Shown: one piece after another, positions 1 to 12,242 of the stretch
Position numbering within the stretch: the stretch's first letter is position 1
Layout of the letters: every line of letters begins with the position of its first letter
DNA from: Pseudomonas sp. R37(2017)
Lineage (GTDB): Bacteria > Pseudomonadota > Gammaproteobacteria > Pseudomonadales > Pseudomonadaceae
Assembly: GCF_002113375.1 (NCBI RefSeq)
Contig: NZ_NEHO01000001.1
Location: forward strand, 218,950 to 282,949
Direction: 5' to 3'
Length of the DNA stretch: 64,000 nt
Translations under genes and position numbers: made by a program
The notes under the pieces: model-generated
Seen by the model: only the letters and a program-made list of their open reading frames with translations
The model's database searches: none
What the model was told of the DNA's origin: nothing

Positions 1-2471
1 TTCTTCGGCGCTTCGCAGAGGAAGTGATACTTCGGATCGATCTCATCCTTGTGCGGGATGATTTCCATCACCAGCGGAGCACGGGTCTCGCGGTTCTTCG
101 GAAACTGGCTGGCCGCCAGGAACAGGCCGGAGGCACCATCGCGCAGGATGTAGGTGTCGTTGACCTTTTCGCATTTCAGCTCAGGCATCTTCACCGGATC
201 CATCTTCGGCGGTGCTGCGTCACCGCTCTTGAGCAGCTTGCGAGTGTTCTTGCAGGTGGCATTGGTGCAACCGAAGAACTTGCCAAAACGACCCGTCTTG
301 AGTTGCATCTCGCTGCCACACTTGTCGCACTCCAGGCTCGGACCTTCATAGCCCTTGATGCGATAAGTGCCCTCTTCGATTTCGTAGCCATCACAATCGG
401 GGTTGTTCCCGCAGATATGCAACTTGCGCTTCTCATCGAGCAGGTAGGCATCCATCGCCGTGCTGCAGATCGGGCAGCGATGCTTGCCGCGCAGTACCAG
501 CGATTCCGATTCACCCTCGTCATCCGCGGCGATTTCATCGCCCGGCACCAGGTTGACGGTGGCCTTGCAGCGCTCTTTCGGCGGCAGACTGTAGCCCGAG
601 CAACCGAGGAACACGCCGGTCGACGCCGTACGGATCTGCATTGGACGACCGCAGGTGGTGCACGGAATGTCGGTCATCACCGGCTGGTTGGCACGCATGC
701 CGCTTTCCGGGCTTTCGGCTACTTCGAGTTTGTTCTTGAAGTCGCCGTAGAACTCATCGAGCACGTTTTTCCAGTCGCGCTCGCCCTGGGCCACATCATC
801 GAGATGCTCTTCCATGCCGGCGGTGAAGCCGTAGTCCATCAGGTTGGAAAAGCTTTCCGCCAGACGCTCGGTGACAATGTCACCCATCTTTTCCGAATAG
901 AAACGACGGTTGTGCAGCGCCACGTAGCCGCGGTCCTGGATGGTCGAAATGATCGCTGCGTAGGTCGAAGGACGACCGATGCCGCGTTTTTCCATTTCTT
1001 TTACCAGGCTGGCTTCCGAGTAACGCGCCGGCGGCTTGGTGAAGTGCTGGGTCGGATCAAGCTTGATCAGCTTCATCGCGTCGCCCTGGGCCATGTCCGG
1101 CAGCACATCGTCGTCGCCTGGCTTGGCGATTTGCGGCATGACACGGGTATAACCGTCGAACTTCAGGATGCGGCCCTTGGCGCGCAGCTCGAAGTCACCA
1201 GCGCCCACAGTGACGGTCGTCGACAGGTATTGCGCCGGCAGCATCTGGCAAGCCAGGAACTGGCGCCAGATCAGCTCGTAGAGGCGCTCAGCGTCACGCT
1301 CCATGCCCGACAGCTTGCTTGGCTCGGTATTGGCATCGGACGGACGAATCGCTTCGTGGGCCTCTTGTGCGCCTTCCTTGCTGCTGTAGACGTTCGGCGT
1401 TTCCGGCAGGTACTTCTTGCCGAACTCGCTTTCAATATAAGTGCGTGCCATCGCTACGGCATCGACCGAGAGGTTGGTCGAGTCGGTACGCATGTAAGTG
1501 ATGTAGCCGGCTTCGTACAGACGCTGGGCCATCATCATGGTTTTCTTCACACCGAAGCCCAGGCGGTTGCTCGCAGCCTGCTGCAGGGTGGAGGTGATGA
1601 ACGGTGCCGACGGCTTGCTGCTGGTCGGTTTGTCTTCGCGCTTGACGATGCTGTAGCTGGAAGCCTTGAGCTTTTCCAGCGCGGCCATGGCCTGGGCTTC
1701 GTTGAGCGGCTTGAAGGCTTCGCCTTTTTCACGAGCGACGTCGAAACGCACGGCCGCGCCTTTTGCGGTGCCGAGGTCGGCGTGCACTTCCCAGTACTCT
1801 TCCGGGATGAATGCGCGGATTTCACGTTCGCGCTCAACCACCAGCTTCACGGCAACCGATTGCACGCGACCGGCGGACAAACCGCGAGCGATCTTCGCCC
1901 ACAACAGCGGTGAAACCATGTAGCCCACGACGCGGTCGAGGAAGCGGCGCGCCTGTTGGGCATTGACGCGGTCGATGTCCAGCTCGCCCGGCTGGGAGAA
2001 AGCTTCCTGAATCGCCTTCTTGGTGATTTCGTTGAACACCACGCGCTTGTAGCGGCTGTCGTCGCCACCGATGGCTTCGCGCAGGTGCCAGGCAATGGCT
2101 TCCCCCTCGCGGTCCAAGTCGGTTGCGAGATAGATGGTGTCAGCATCCTTGGCGAGCCGGCGCAGCTCTTCGATGACTTTTTCCTTGCCCGGGAGGATCT
2201 CGTACTTGGCTTTCCAGCCATGATCCGGATCGACCCCCATGCGCGCGACCAGTTGCTTGCGCGCTTTTTCTTTCGGCGACAGTGCCGGCGCTTCACCCGC
2301 AGCAGCCTTGCCGCGCTTGGCGGCTGGCTCTTTGCTGGCGCTCGCCGAACCGCTGGTGGGCAGGTCTCGGATATGGCCGATACTCGACTTCACCACGTAT
2401 TCGTTGCCCAAATACTTGTTGATGGTCTTGGCCTTAGCCGGGGATTCCACAATGACCAGCGATTTGCCCAT
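1..2471 (-). CDS. topA: DNA topoisomerase I, 3' end cut by window edge
   Basis: Type IA topoisomerase that relaxes negative supercoils by transient single-strand cleavage. About 824 residues are visible and the C-terminus runs off the left edge. The protein opens [17 protein letters not shown] and has the Toprim metal-binding D116-x-D118-x-E120 in DLDREGEA. The catalytic tyrosine lies in the [12 protein letters not shown] segment near residue 325. Near the window edge there are cysteine pairs of the C-terminal zinc ribbons (ECDKC, then GCTNATC). A Lys/Ala/Pro-rich insert at residues about 40-70 interrupts the Toprim domain. The ATG at 2471 is the natural N-terminus of the family, and a strong sigma70-like promoter lies about 60 bases upstream. 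Essential housekeeping gene, transcribed alone here. Confidence 0.97.
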   Translation of the reverse strand, partial: MGKSLVIVESPAKAKTINKYLGNEYVVKSSIGHIRDLPTSGSASASKEPAAKRGKAAAGEAPALSPKEKARKQLVARMGVDPDHGWKAKYEILPGKEKVIEELRRLAKDADTIYLATDLDREGEAIAWHLREAIGGDDSRYKRVVFNEITKKAIQEAFSQPGELDIDRVNAQQARRFLDRVVGYMVSPLLWAKIARGLSAGRVQSVAVKLVVEREREIRAFIPEEYWEVHADLGTAKGAAVRFDVAREKGEAFKPLNEAQAMAALEKLKASSYSIVKREDKPTSSKPSAPFITSTLQQAASNRLGFGVKKTMMMAQRLYEAGYITYMRTDSTNLSVDAVAMARTYIESEFGKKYLPETPNVYSSKEGAQEAHEAIRPSDANTEPSKLSGMERDAERLYELIWRQFLACQMLPAQYLSTTVTVGAGDFELRAKGRILKFDGYTRVMPQIAKPGDDDVLPDMAQGDAMKLIKLDPTQHFTKPPARYSEASLVKEMEKRGIGRPSTYAAIISTIQDRGYVALHNRRFYSEKMGDIVTERLAESFSNLMDYGFTAGMEEHLDDVAQGERDWKNVLDEFYGDFKNKLEVAESPESGMRANQPVMTDIPCTTCGRPMQIRTASTGVFLGCSGYSLPPKERCKATVNLVPGDEIAADDEGESESLVLRGKHRCPICSTAMDAYLLDEKRKLHICGNNPDCDGYEIEEGTYRIKGYEGPSLECDKCGSEMQLKTGRFGKFFGCTNATCKNTRKLLKSGDAAPPKMDPVKMPELKCEKVNDTYILRDGASGLFLAASQFPKNRETRAPLVMEIIPHKDEIDPKYHFLCEAPK

Positions 2472-2531
2472 GGATCGGAAAATTCCTGAATTCGAGAAGT
2501 GAAAGGCGATTGGCGCCTGACGCGGCACCGC

Positions 2532-2560
2532 TATATATAGTGGCAACAAGGTGAGGTCAA
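2532..2560 (-). promoter_or_regulatory. Predicted sigma70 promoter of topA
   Basis: On the minus strand TTGACC (2555-2560) is followed after 17 bases by TATATA (2532-2537), close to consensus, about 60 bases upstream of the topA start codon. This is inferred from sequence only. Confidence 0.7.
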
Positions 2561-2585
2561 GCGCAGGGTATTGCGCGGACTCAGC

Positions 2586-2822
2586 TTATGGCTTCTTGAA
2601 AAGACTCTCTTCGGCCTGCACCAAAGCAAAGCGTGGCACCTGTTCGCCGTCAACCTCGACGGACTCCAGGAACATGCTCAAGGGACGCACCCAAAAGCCG
2701 TAATCGCCATACAGGGCTTGATAGAAGACCACTTCTTCTTCGGTTTCCGAATGCCGCGCGACACTGAATACGCGGTACTGCGGACCTTTGTAATGTTGGT
2801 AGAGCCCAGGTTGTATCGGCAT
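2586..2822 (-). CDS. DUF1653 domain protein
   Basis: A 78-residue protein starting MPIQPGLYQHYKGPQYRV. Almost its whole length matches the DUF1653 pattern (HYKG, a central HSETEEEVVFYQALYG segment, then WVRPLSMF and a final RF). The function of this small family is unknown. It sits between fadA and topA on the same strand, 99 bases after the fadA stop and beyond the fadBA terminator, so it is probably transcribed separately. An in-frame upstream extension exists but would run into the fadA terminator, so the ATG at 2822 is preferred. The protein is soluble with no signal peptide. Confidence 0.85.
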   Translation of the reverse strand: MPIQPGLYQHYKGPQYRVFSVARHSETEEEVVFYQALYGDYGFWVRPLSMFLESVEVDGEQVPRFALVQAEESLFKKP

Positions 2823-2870
2823 GCTTTGGCCCTCGCTCAAATTTTTTAAAACAAAAAAGAAAATAAATCC

Positions 2871-2902
2871 GGAAAAACAAAAACCGGGGCACTTGGCCCC
2901 GG
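2871..2902 (-). terminator. Rho-independent terminator after fadBA
   Basis: On the minus strand CCGGGGC pairs with GCCCCGG across a five-base loop (2884-2902) and is followed by a T-rich tract (TTTTTGTTTTT). It lies about 20 bases after the fadA stop codon. Confidence 0.9.
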
Positions 2903-2920
2903 CTTCCATCGACGAGACGC

Positions 2921-6273
<3,353 letters not shown>

Positions 6274-6400
6274 CAACTGATCTCCACGATATGGAAGCTG
6301 AACAGTACACGTCGGACGCAGGCGATGGCTTGGCAGGGACGTTGATCGTCAATGCTACGCCTATCCACCCGGCACACCCGCCAACGCGATAGTCGGGATT

Positions 6401-6412
6401 CTGTAGGAGCGG
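6401..6412. repeat. Truncated REP fragment
   Basis: CTGTAGGAGCGG is the outer edge of a REP arm without the rest of the hairpin, in the fadB upstream region. It is probably a decayed element. Confidence 0.5.
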
Positions 6413-6548
6413 TCTGAAATACAAACGCTCAATTCATACGCCCGTTTGATTTGGGTACGTCACCTTCACGGAATTTCCGACAATTGTCAATCGCCCAAAA
6501 TGCGGGGTGAAACGCGACTTTGCGGTCATTTCTGTAGGACAACGACCT

Positions 6549-6562
6549 GAAACATGCGTTTG
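6549..6562. promoter_or_regulatory. PsrA-type operator upstream of fadBA
   Basis: GAAAC-ATGC-GTTTG fits the motif known for the fatty-acid-responsive TetR regulator PsrA (G/CAAAC, 2-4 bases, GTTTG/C). In P. aeruginosa PsrA represses fadBA, so the position about 276 bases upstream of fadB is in keeping. It also lies close to the start of a possible rightward small transcript, so which promoter it controls is open. Confidence 0.7.
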
Positions 6563-6624
6563 CATGCAGTGACATTCATAGGATCAATCATTAGAAAAGT
6601 CGCCCTAATTCGCTGCAGCCTTTG

Positions 6625-6759
6625 TTTGACAAGCTACGCTGGCGAAACCTCAGGGGAAATTTGAACGCTGCTGGCGAGCGCCAGGTGTGAGAGGACACAA
6701 AATCGAATTACCGGCCTGCCTGGCCATCCCGCCCGATGATGTTGTCGGGCTTTTTATTT
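6625..6759 (+). ncRNA. Candidate small RNA ending at an orphan terminator
   Basis: A strong rightward terminator at 6731-6759 has no gene upstream of it on this strand: fadB points the other way and nothing between 6274 and 6730 codes convincingly. The stretch before it holds a TTGACA at 6625-6630 (with only a poor -10) and a CTGGCGAGCGCCAG hairpin near 6672. A small transcript of roughly 100 bases is the simplest reading. The 5' end is a guess and I do not recognise a known family. Confidence 0.4.
6731..6759 (+). terminator. Orphan rho-independent terminator
   Basis: GCCCGA and TCGGGC pair across an eight-base loop and are followed by TTTTTATTT. It faces right and has no annotated gene in front of it. 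Confidence 0.85.
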
Positions 6760-6766
6760 GCTCAAC

Positions 6767-6882
6767 CTGTAGGAGCGAGCATGCTCGCGATGGTCGTCAA
6801 CGATGACGCGGGACGCCTGACACCCAGCGGTGTTCTTGCGTCCATCGCGAGCATGCCGCAAGCGGGCACCCGCTCCTACAGG
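6767..6882. repeat. REPIN (paired REP, TAGGAGCGAGC type)
   Basis: Two inverted REP arms: the left is the common GTAGGAGCGAGCATGCTCGC form, the right a longer variant containing CCGCAAGCGGGCACCCGC. The interior (GTCGTCAACGATGACGCGGG and following) is shared with other REPINs in this window. It lies just after the 3' end of the leftward gene at 6892. Confidence 0.9.
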
Positions 6883-6891
6883 GAACGGGGA

Positions 6892-7329
6892 TCAGGCGAG
6901 CGCCTTGAGGGTGACATCGATTTGTTGGAGCACGTCGGCCTCGCCCTTTTCGCCCCAATACAAGGCGATCATTTGCTTGTCAGCCTCAACCTTGTAGACA
7001 TTGCCCGGCAATTTTTCGAAATGATTGAGCAGCACCCGATCTTCACAGAGTTCCTGCCATTGGTTCACCCAGATACCCGGTGATTTTTGCCAGTAACTCC
7101 AGCACGCCGCCTGATTGCCACGCCGCGGGCGATGGTACTGGGCGCAAGGGTTAGGCGGCTCCTGGCTCAGCCAGTGCGGCCACTCCTGGGGTGCCAGTTG
7201 CATGGCCAGGCCAATGCGCCGGGCCTCCATCCGCAGGGCGATGCGCCCACTCTGGGCACGTGACGGGCGCAACCATGCCAGCGGGCTGAGTACCACCAGC
7301 AGGATTGACACCACTATCCAGACCGTCAT
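6892..7329 (-). CDS. Hypothetical protein with N-terminal membrane anchor
   Basis: A 145-residue protein not assigned to a named family. It begins MTVWIVVSILLVVLSPLAWL, a single hydrophobic segment (about 3-20), followed by a basic, Trp-rich soluble part (WPHWLSQEP, WSYWQKSPGIWVNQWQ). This predicts a one-pass inner-membrane protein with the bulk on one side. The ATG at 7329 is preferred because GGGAG precedes it at good spacing. The gene is divergent from the universal stress gene at 7434 and ends against a REPIN. A homolog is remembered at the same place in P. aeruginosa (near PA3016), which supports it being real. No function is proposed. Confidence 0.8.
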   Translation of the reverse strand: MTVWIVVSILLVVLSPLAWLRPSRAQSGRIALRMEARRIGLAMQLAPQEWPHWLSQEPPNPCAQYHRPRRGNQAACWSYWQKSPGIWVNQWQELCEDRVLLNHFEKLPGNVYKVEADKQMIALYWGEKGEADVLQQIDVTLKALA

Positions 7330-7433
7330 ATCTGTACTCCCGATTCTTGATGAGCCCATTGTGTCACTTTGGAACCAATGCGCTTGAAACCAGCCATACT
7401 TACCAATATTGCAACCCTCAGGAGGAGCACCTC

Positions 7434-7874
7434 ATGCCCTACAACCATATTCTGGTCGCTGTAGATCTGACCGAAGAGTGCGACCCTGTCATCCACCGCG
7501 CTCGCGAACTGTCGGTGAGCAACGGCGCGAAATTGTCACTGGTGCACATTGTCGAACCGATGGCGATGGCCTTCGGCGGTGACGTGCCGATGGACCTGTC
7601 ACAACTGCAACAGCAGCAGTTCGATCAGGCCAAGGAGCGCCTGGAGCGCCTCAAGCACAAATACGCCGAACTCGAAGGCGCCAACTGCCACCTGACCTAC
7701 GGCCAGCCACGCCAGGAAATCCACCACCTGGCCAAGGAGCAAACCTGCGACCTGATCGTGGTGGGCAGCCATGGCCGGCATGGCCTGGCACTGCTGCTGG
7801 GTTCCACCGCCAATGACGTGCTGCATGGCGCGCCTTGTGATGTGCTGGCGGTGCGCCTGCAAAACAAAAGCTAA
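7434..7874 (+). CDS. Universal stress protein, UspA family
   Basis: A 146-residue single-domain Usp protein that opens MPYNHILVAVDLTEE. The C-terminal nucleotide-loop motif reads GSHGRHGLALLLGST: it resembles the ATP-binding G-2x-G-9x-G(S/T) signature but has eight rather than nine residues in the long gap, so ATP binding cannot be assumed. AGGAGGAGCACCTC just before the ATG at 7434 is a near-perfect ribosome site and decides the start over an upstream in-frame codon. Such proteins usually dimerise and aid survival under stress or oxygen limitation. It is transcribed alone, divergent from the hypothetical gene and followed by a REPIN. Confidence 0.93.
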   Translation: MPYNHILVAVDLTEECDPVIHRARELSVSNGAKLSLVHIVEPMAMAFGGDVPMDLSQLQQQQFDQAKERLERLKHKYAELEGANCHLTYGQPRQEIHHLAKEQTCDLIVVGSHGRHGLALLLGSTANDVLHGAPCDVLAVRLQNKS

Positions 7875-7882
7875 ACGCTACC

Positions 7883-7999
7883 CCTGTAGGAGCGGGTGCC
7901 CGCTTGCGGCACGCTCGCGATGGACAACAGGGCACCGCGGGGTGTCAGGCATCCAGCGTCATCGTTGACGACCATCGCGAGCCTGCTCGCTCCTACAGG
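7883..7999. repeat. REPIN (paired REP, TAGGAGCGAGC type)
   Basis: The left arm is the long variant (GGGTGCCCGCTTGCGGCA inserted before GCTCGCGATGG), the right arm the common form. The interior matches the REPIN consensus of this window in reverse orientation. Confidence 0.9.
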
Positions 8000-8022
8000 T
8001 CCAGGCCACGCATTCAAACGTG

Positions 8023-8060
8023 AAAAAGCCCGGCGCTCATCACTGAGCGCCGGGCTTTTT
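8023..8060. terminator. Bidirectional rho-independent terminator
   Basis: GCCCGGCGCTCA (8028-8039) pairs with TGAGCGCCGGGC (8044-8055) across TCAC, flanked by AAAAA on the left and TTTTT on the right. It can end the leftward ABC-F transcript and any rightward transcript from the usp gene. Confidence 0.92.
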
Positions 8061-8073
8061 ATTGCCAGATCAA

Positions 8074-9993
8074 TCAGGCATCCAGCTCGGCCCAACGCTC
8101 GACCATCACGTCGAGCTCAGCCTGCAACTGCGACAGCTGGGCGATCACCGCAGTGGTTTCGGCAGCAGGACGCAGGTAGAAACCGGCATCCGCCATCTGC
8201 GCTTCAACAGCAGCGATCTGCTGCTCCATGTCGTCGATCTGCCCTGGCAACGCTTCCAGCTCACGCTGCAACTTGTAGCTGAGCTTCTTCTTCGCCGCCG
8301 GCGCTTCGACGACTGGCGCGACCGGTGCCGGCTCGGCCTTGACGATCGCGGAGTTCAGGTCGGCCTTGCCGGACTTGCTCTCGGTCACGCCCAGCAGACG
8401 CGGCGAGCCGCCCTGACGCAGCCAGTCCTGGTAACCGCCGACGTATTCGCGAACCTTGCCTTCACCTTCGAAAACCAGGGTACTGGTGACCACGTTGTCG
8501 AGGAATGCCCGGTCGTGGCTGACCATCAGTACGGTGCCGCTGAAGGTCAGTAGGACCTCTTCGAGCAGCTCGAGGGTTTCAACGTCAAGGTCGTTGGTCG
8601 GCTCATCGAGCACCAGCAGGTTCGCCGGCTTGCTGAACAGCCTGGCCAGCAACAGACGGGCACGCTCACCACCGGACAGCGCCTTGACCGGCGTGCGGGC
8701 ACGCTGCGGGCTGAACAGGAAGTCGCCGAGGTAGCTCAGCACATGACGACTCTGGCCGTCGATTTCGATGAAGTCGCGACCTTCGGCCACGTTGTCGATC
8801 ACGGTTTTTTCCAGATCCAGCTGGTGGCGCAACTGATCGAAGTAGGCAACGTCGATCTTCGTGCCCTCTTCCACCTTGCCGCTGGTCGGTTGCAGACCGC
8901 CGAGCATCAGCTTCAACAACGTGGTCTTGCCCGTACCGTTGGCGCCGAGCAGACCGATACGGTCGCCGCGCTGCAACACCATGGAGAAGTCCTTGATCAG
9001 GAACGGCCCGCCCGGGTGAGCGAAACTCACGTCCTCGAGCACCATCACCTGCTTGCCGGACTTTTCGGCGGTTTCCAGCTGAATATTGGCCTTGCCGGTA
9101 CGCTCACGGCGTTCGCTGCGTTCGACACGCAAGGCTTTGAGCGCACGTACGCGGCCTTCGTTACGGGTGCGACGGGCCTTGATGCCCTGGCGAATCCACA
9201 CTTCTTCCTGGGCCAGGCGCTTGTCGAACAGTGCGTTGGCGGTTTCTTCGGCTGCCAGCACGGCTTCCTTGTGGACGAGGAAGCTGGCGTAGTCGCCGTT
9301 CCAGTCGATCAGGCCGCCGCGATCAAGTTCAAGGATGCGGGTGGCCAGGTTCTGCAGGAAAGAACGGTCGTGCGTGATGAACAGCACGGCGCCCTGGAAA
9401 TCCTTCAGCGCTTCTTCGAGCCAGGCGATAGCACCGATGTCCAGGTGGTTGGTCGGTTCGTCGAGCAGCAACAGGTCCGGCTCGGACACCAGAGCCTGGG
9501 CCAGCAGGACACGACGACGCCAGCCGCCGGACAACTCGGCCAGGGTCTTGTCGGCCGGCAGTTGCAGGCGGCTCAGGGTGCTGTCGACCAAGGTCTGCAG
9601 GCGCCAGCCATCGCGGGCTTCGAGGTCGTGCTGGACATGCATCAGCTTTTCCAGATCGGCGTCAGTGACGATGTTCTGGCTCAGGTGGTGATATTCGGCG
9701 AGCAACGCACCAACGCCGTCCAGGCCTTCGGCCACTACGTCGAAAACTGTCCGCTCGTCGGCCACCGGCAATTCTTGCGGCAATTCGCCGATCTTGAGCC
9801 CGGGTGCGCGCCAAACGGAGCCGTCATCGGGCTTCTGGTCGCCCTTGACGAGCTTCATCATGCTGGACTTGCCAGTGCCGTTGCGGCCGATGATGCACAC
9901 CCGCTCTCCACGGGCGATCTGCCAGGACACCTTGTCCAACAACGGCATGGCGCCGAAAGCAAGGGACACATCGCTGAATTTGAGCAGGGTCAT
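8074..9993 (-). CDS. ABC-F family ATPase (Uup-like)
   Basis: A 639-residue soluble protein with two ABC ATPase domains and no membrane segments, the layout of ABC-F translation factors. The first Walker A is GRNGTGKSS (about 36-44), the second GANGTGKTT near residue 355. The signature motifs are LSGGWRRRV and LSGGERARL, each followed by a LLLDEPTNHLD or LVLDEPTNDLD Walker B. The two domains are joined by a charged Arg/Glu-rich linker. The last 70 residues form a coiled coil, which points to the Uup branch (ribosome-associated; also binds branched DNA in E. coli). The start MTLLKFSDVSLAFG at 9993 fits the family; an earlier in-frame ATG adds nine non-conserved residues. Single-gene transcript ending at a strong terminator. 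Confidence 0.92.
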   Translation of the reverse strand: MTLLKFSDVSLAFGAMPLLDKVSWQIARGERVCIIGRNGTGKSSMMKLVKGDQKPDDGSVWRAPGLKIGELPQELPVADERTVFDVVAEGLDGVGALLAEYHHLSQNIVTDADLEKLMHVQHDLEARDGWRLQTLVDSTLSRLQLPADKTLAELSGGWRRRVLLAQALVSEPDLLLLDEPTNHLDIGAIAWLEEALKDFQGAVLFITHDRSFLQNLATRILELDRGGLIDWNGDYASFLVHKEAVLAAEETANALFDKRLAQEEVWIRQGIKARRTRNEGRVRALKALRVERSERRERTGKANIQLETAEKSGKQVMVLEDVSFAHPGGPFLIKDFSMVLQRGDRIGLLGANGTGKTTLLKLMLGGLQPTSGKVEEGTKIDVAYFDQLRHQLDLEKTVIDNVAEGRDFIEIDGQSRHVLSYLGDFLFSPQRARTPVKALSGGERARLLLARLFSKPANLLVLDEPTNDLDVETLELLEEVLLTFSGTVLMVSHDRAFLDNVVTSTLVFEGEGKVREYVGGYQDWLRQGGSPRLLGVTESKSGKADLNSAIVKAEPAPVAPVVEAPAAKKKLSYKLQRELEALPGQIDDMEQQIAAVEAQMADAGFYLRPAAETTAVIAQLSQLQAELDVMVERWAELDA

Positions 9994-10207
9994 GAGCTTC
10001 TCCAAAAACCGGGCGCGCATTCTACCCGACTTGAGGCTTCAGGAGGCCGGCAATTTCACTGTCTCAGCACTCTGAACGACAAATGTTGCGAACTGATGCG
10101 GGAAGATCCGCAAAGCTTTCGCCGGCTGCTGGCAAAAGGCTAAGCTACAGACAATTCAGTGCGGGCCGTGGCCCGCACTTGTCATGATTTCTCTGCACGG
10201 ATGTCTC

Positions 10208-12136
10208 ATGCGCAGTCGCCTTTTCAATCTTTTGTCTGCTTTTTTACTGTCTGCCGCTGCCGTTCAATCCGCCCAGGCGGTGGACCTGTCCACCCAACGC
10301 CAGTATTACGATGAAGCCAAACGCGCACTGGCCAAAGGCGATAGCGGCCCGTACTTCCGTTACAGCCAGGCCCTTGCCGATTATCCGCTGGAACCCTACC
10401 TGGCTTATGACGAACTGACCGCACGCCTGAAATCCGCGAGCAACGCCGAAATCGAGAAATTCCTCGCCGAACACGGCGACCTGCCCCAGGCCAACTGGAT
10501 GAAACTGCGCTGGTTGCGCTGGTTGGCGGATCGGGGCGACTGGGCGACCTTCGTCAGATATTACGACCCGAAGATGAACTTTACCGAACTGGATTGCCTG
10601 AATGCGCAGTACCAGATCAGCCACAACCTCAAATCCGAAGGTTACGCCAACGCCGAAAAGCTCTGGCTGACCGGCAAGTCCCAACCCGACGCCTGCGACG
10701 CCCTGTTCGGCATGTGGGCCGCCGATGGCCAGTTGACCGAGCAAAAACGCTGGCAGCGCGCCAAACTCGCCGCCCAGGCGCGCAACTACCCGCTGGCCAA
10801 CAGCCTGGTCAACAGCATGACCACCCTCGCCCCTCGTGGCCGCTTGCTGGTGGACGTGGCACAGAAACCGGAACTGCTCAACCAGCCGTCACGCTTCACC
10901 CCGGCCGACGAGGCCATGGCCGACGTGGTCAGCCTCGGCCTGCGCCGCCTGGCCCGCCAGGACCCGGACAAGGCCATGGCCCTGCTCGACGGTTACGCCA
11001 ACAGCATGCATTTCTCCCGGGATGAGAAAGTGGCGATCGCCCGGGAAATCGGCCTGACCCTCGCACGACGTTTCGACAGCCGCGCGCTGGACGTCATGAC
11101 CAAATACGACCCGGAGCTGCGCGACAACACCGTTTCCGAATGGCGCCTGCGCCTGCTTCTGCGCCTGGCGCGCTGGGATGATGCCTATCAGTTGACCCGC
11201 CGCCTGCCCCAGGACCTGGCCACCACCAACCGCTGGCGCTACTGGCAGGCCCGTAGCCTGGAACTGGCGCAACCGCAGAACCCGGAAGCGCAGACGCTCT
11301 ATAAAAACCTGGCCCGCGAACGCGACTTCTACGGTTTCCTCGCCGCCGATCGCTCACAGTCGCCCTACTCTTTGCTCAACAAGCCGCTGGTACTCAGCCA
11401 GGCCACCATCAACAAGGTGCGCAACACGCCTGGCGTGCGCCGCGCCCTGGAGCTGCACGCCCGCGGGCAGATCATCGATGGCCGGCGTGAGTGGTACTAC
11501 GTCAGCCGTCACTTCAGTCGCGACGAAATGGTCGCCCAGGCCAAACTGGCCTACGACCTGAAATGGTACTTCCCGGCGATCCGCACCATCAGCCAGGCGC
11601 AGTACTGGGACGATCTGGACATCCGCTTCCCGATGGCTCACCGCAATACTCTGGTGCGTGAGGCGAAGAATCGCGGCTTGCACCCGAGCTGGGCGTTCGC
11701 CATCACCCGCCAGGAAAGCGCATTCATGGACGACGCCCGCTCCGGGGTCGGCGCTTCGGGCCTGATGCAACTGATGCCGGCCACCGCCAAGGAAACCGCA
11801 CGCAAGTTCAGCATTCCCTATAGCTCGCCACAGCAATTGCTGGATCCGGACAAGAACATCCAGCTCGGTGCCGCCTACCTGAGCCAGGTGCACAGCCAGT
11901 TCAACGGCAACCGCGTCCTCGCCTCCGCCGCCTACAACGCCGGCCCCGGTCGCGTCCGCCAATGGCTGCGCGGTGCCGACCACCTGAGTTTCGACGTGTG
12001 GGTGGAAAGCATTCCGTTCGACGAAACCCGCCAATACGTGCAAAACGTGTTGTCGTACTCAGTGATCTACGGTGAAAAGCTCAATTCGCCACAACCGATC
12101 GTGGATTGGCATGAGCGGTTCTTCGACGATCAATGA
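10208..12136 (+). CDS. slt: Soluble lytic murein transglycosylase Slt
   Basis: Periplasmic enzyme that cleaves the glycan strands of peptidoglycan to give 1,6-anhydromuramyl ends. It has 642 residues, like E. coli Slt70. A signal peptide MRSRLFNLLSAFLLSAAAVQ ends near AQA (about residue 26). A long helical U-shaped superhelix domain (about 27-470) is followed by the goose-type lysozyme-like domain. The catalytic glutamate is E503 in RQESAFMDDARS, with GASGLMQLMPATA and AYNAGPGRV completing the SLT fold. The ATG at 10208 places the signal peptide at the N-terminus; an in-frame ATG eight codons earlier would put extra residues before it. Transcribed alone and followed directly by a REPIN. Confidence 0.95.
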   Translation: MRSRLFNLLSAFLLSAAAVQSAQAVDLSTQRQYYDEAKRALAKGDSGPYFRYSQALADYPLEPYLAYDELTARLKSASNAEIEKFLAEHGDLPQANWMKLRWLRWLADRGDWATFVRYYDPKMNFTELDCLNAQYQISHNLKSEGYANAEKLWLTGKSQPDACDALFGMWAADGQLTEQKRWQRAKLAAQARNYPLANSLVNSMTTLAPRGRLLVDVAQKPELLNQPSRFTPADEAMADVVSLGLRRLARQDPDKAMALLDGYANSMHFSRDEKVAIAREIGLTLARRFDSRALDVMTKYDPELRDNTVSEWRLRLLLRLARWDDAYQLTRRLPQDLATTNRWRYWQARSLELAQPQNPEAQTLYKNLARERDFYGFLAADRSQSPYSLLNKPLVLSQATINKVRNTPGVRRALELHARGQIIDGRREWYYVSRHFSRDEMVAQAKLAYDLKWYFPAIRTISQAQYWDDLDIRFPMAHRNTLVREAKNRGLHPSWAFAITRQESAFMDDARSGVGASGLMQLMPATAKETARKFSIPYSSPQQLLDPDKNIQLGAAYLSQVHSQFNGNRVLASAAYNAGPGRVRQWLRGADHLSFDVWVESIPFDETRQYVQNVLSYSVIYGEKLNSPQPIVDWHERFFDDQ

Positions 12137-12142
12137 TTACTG

Positions 12143-12242
12143 TGTAGGAGCGAGCATGCTCGCGATGGTCGTCAACGATGACGCGGGATGCCTGACACCC
12201 AGCGGCGCTCTAATGTCCATCGCGAGCCTGCTCGCTCCTACA
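12143..12242. repeat. REPIN between slt and the ABC exporter
   Basis: Two common-type arms in inverted orientation with the conserved interior. The right arm overlaps the end of the leftward ABC transporter gene: its TAG is read as that gene's stop codon. Confidence 0.92.

Noticed and set aside
24..1913. Rightward 629-codon frame opposite topA
   Set aside because: Shadow of topA; no family features and no ribosome site.
6422..6448. Second PsrA site (CAAAC ... GTTTG)
   Set aside because: The half-sites are 17 bases apart, far beyond the 2-4 of the known motif.
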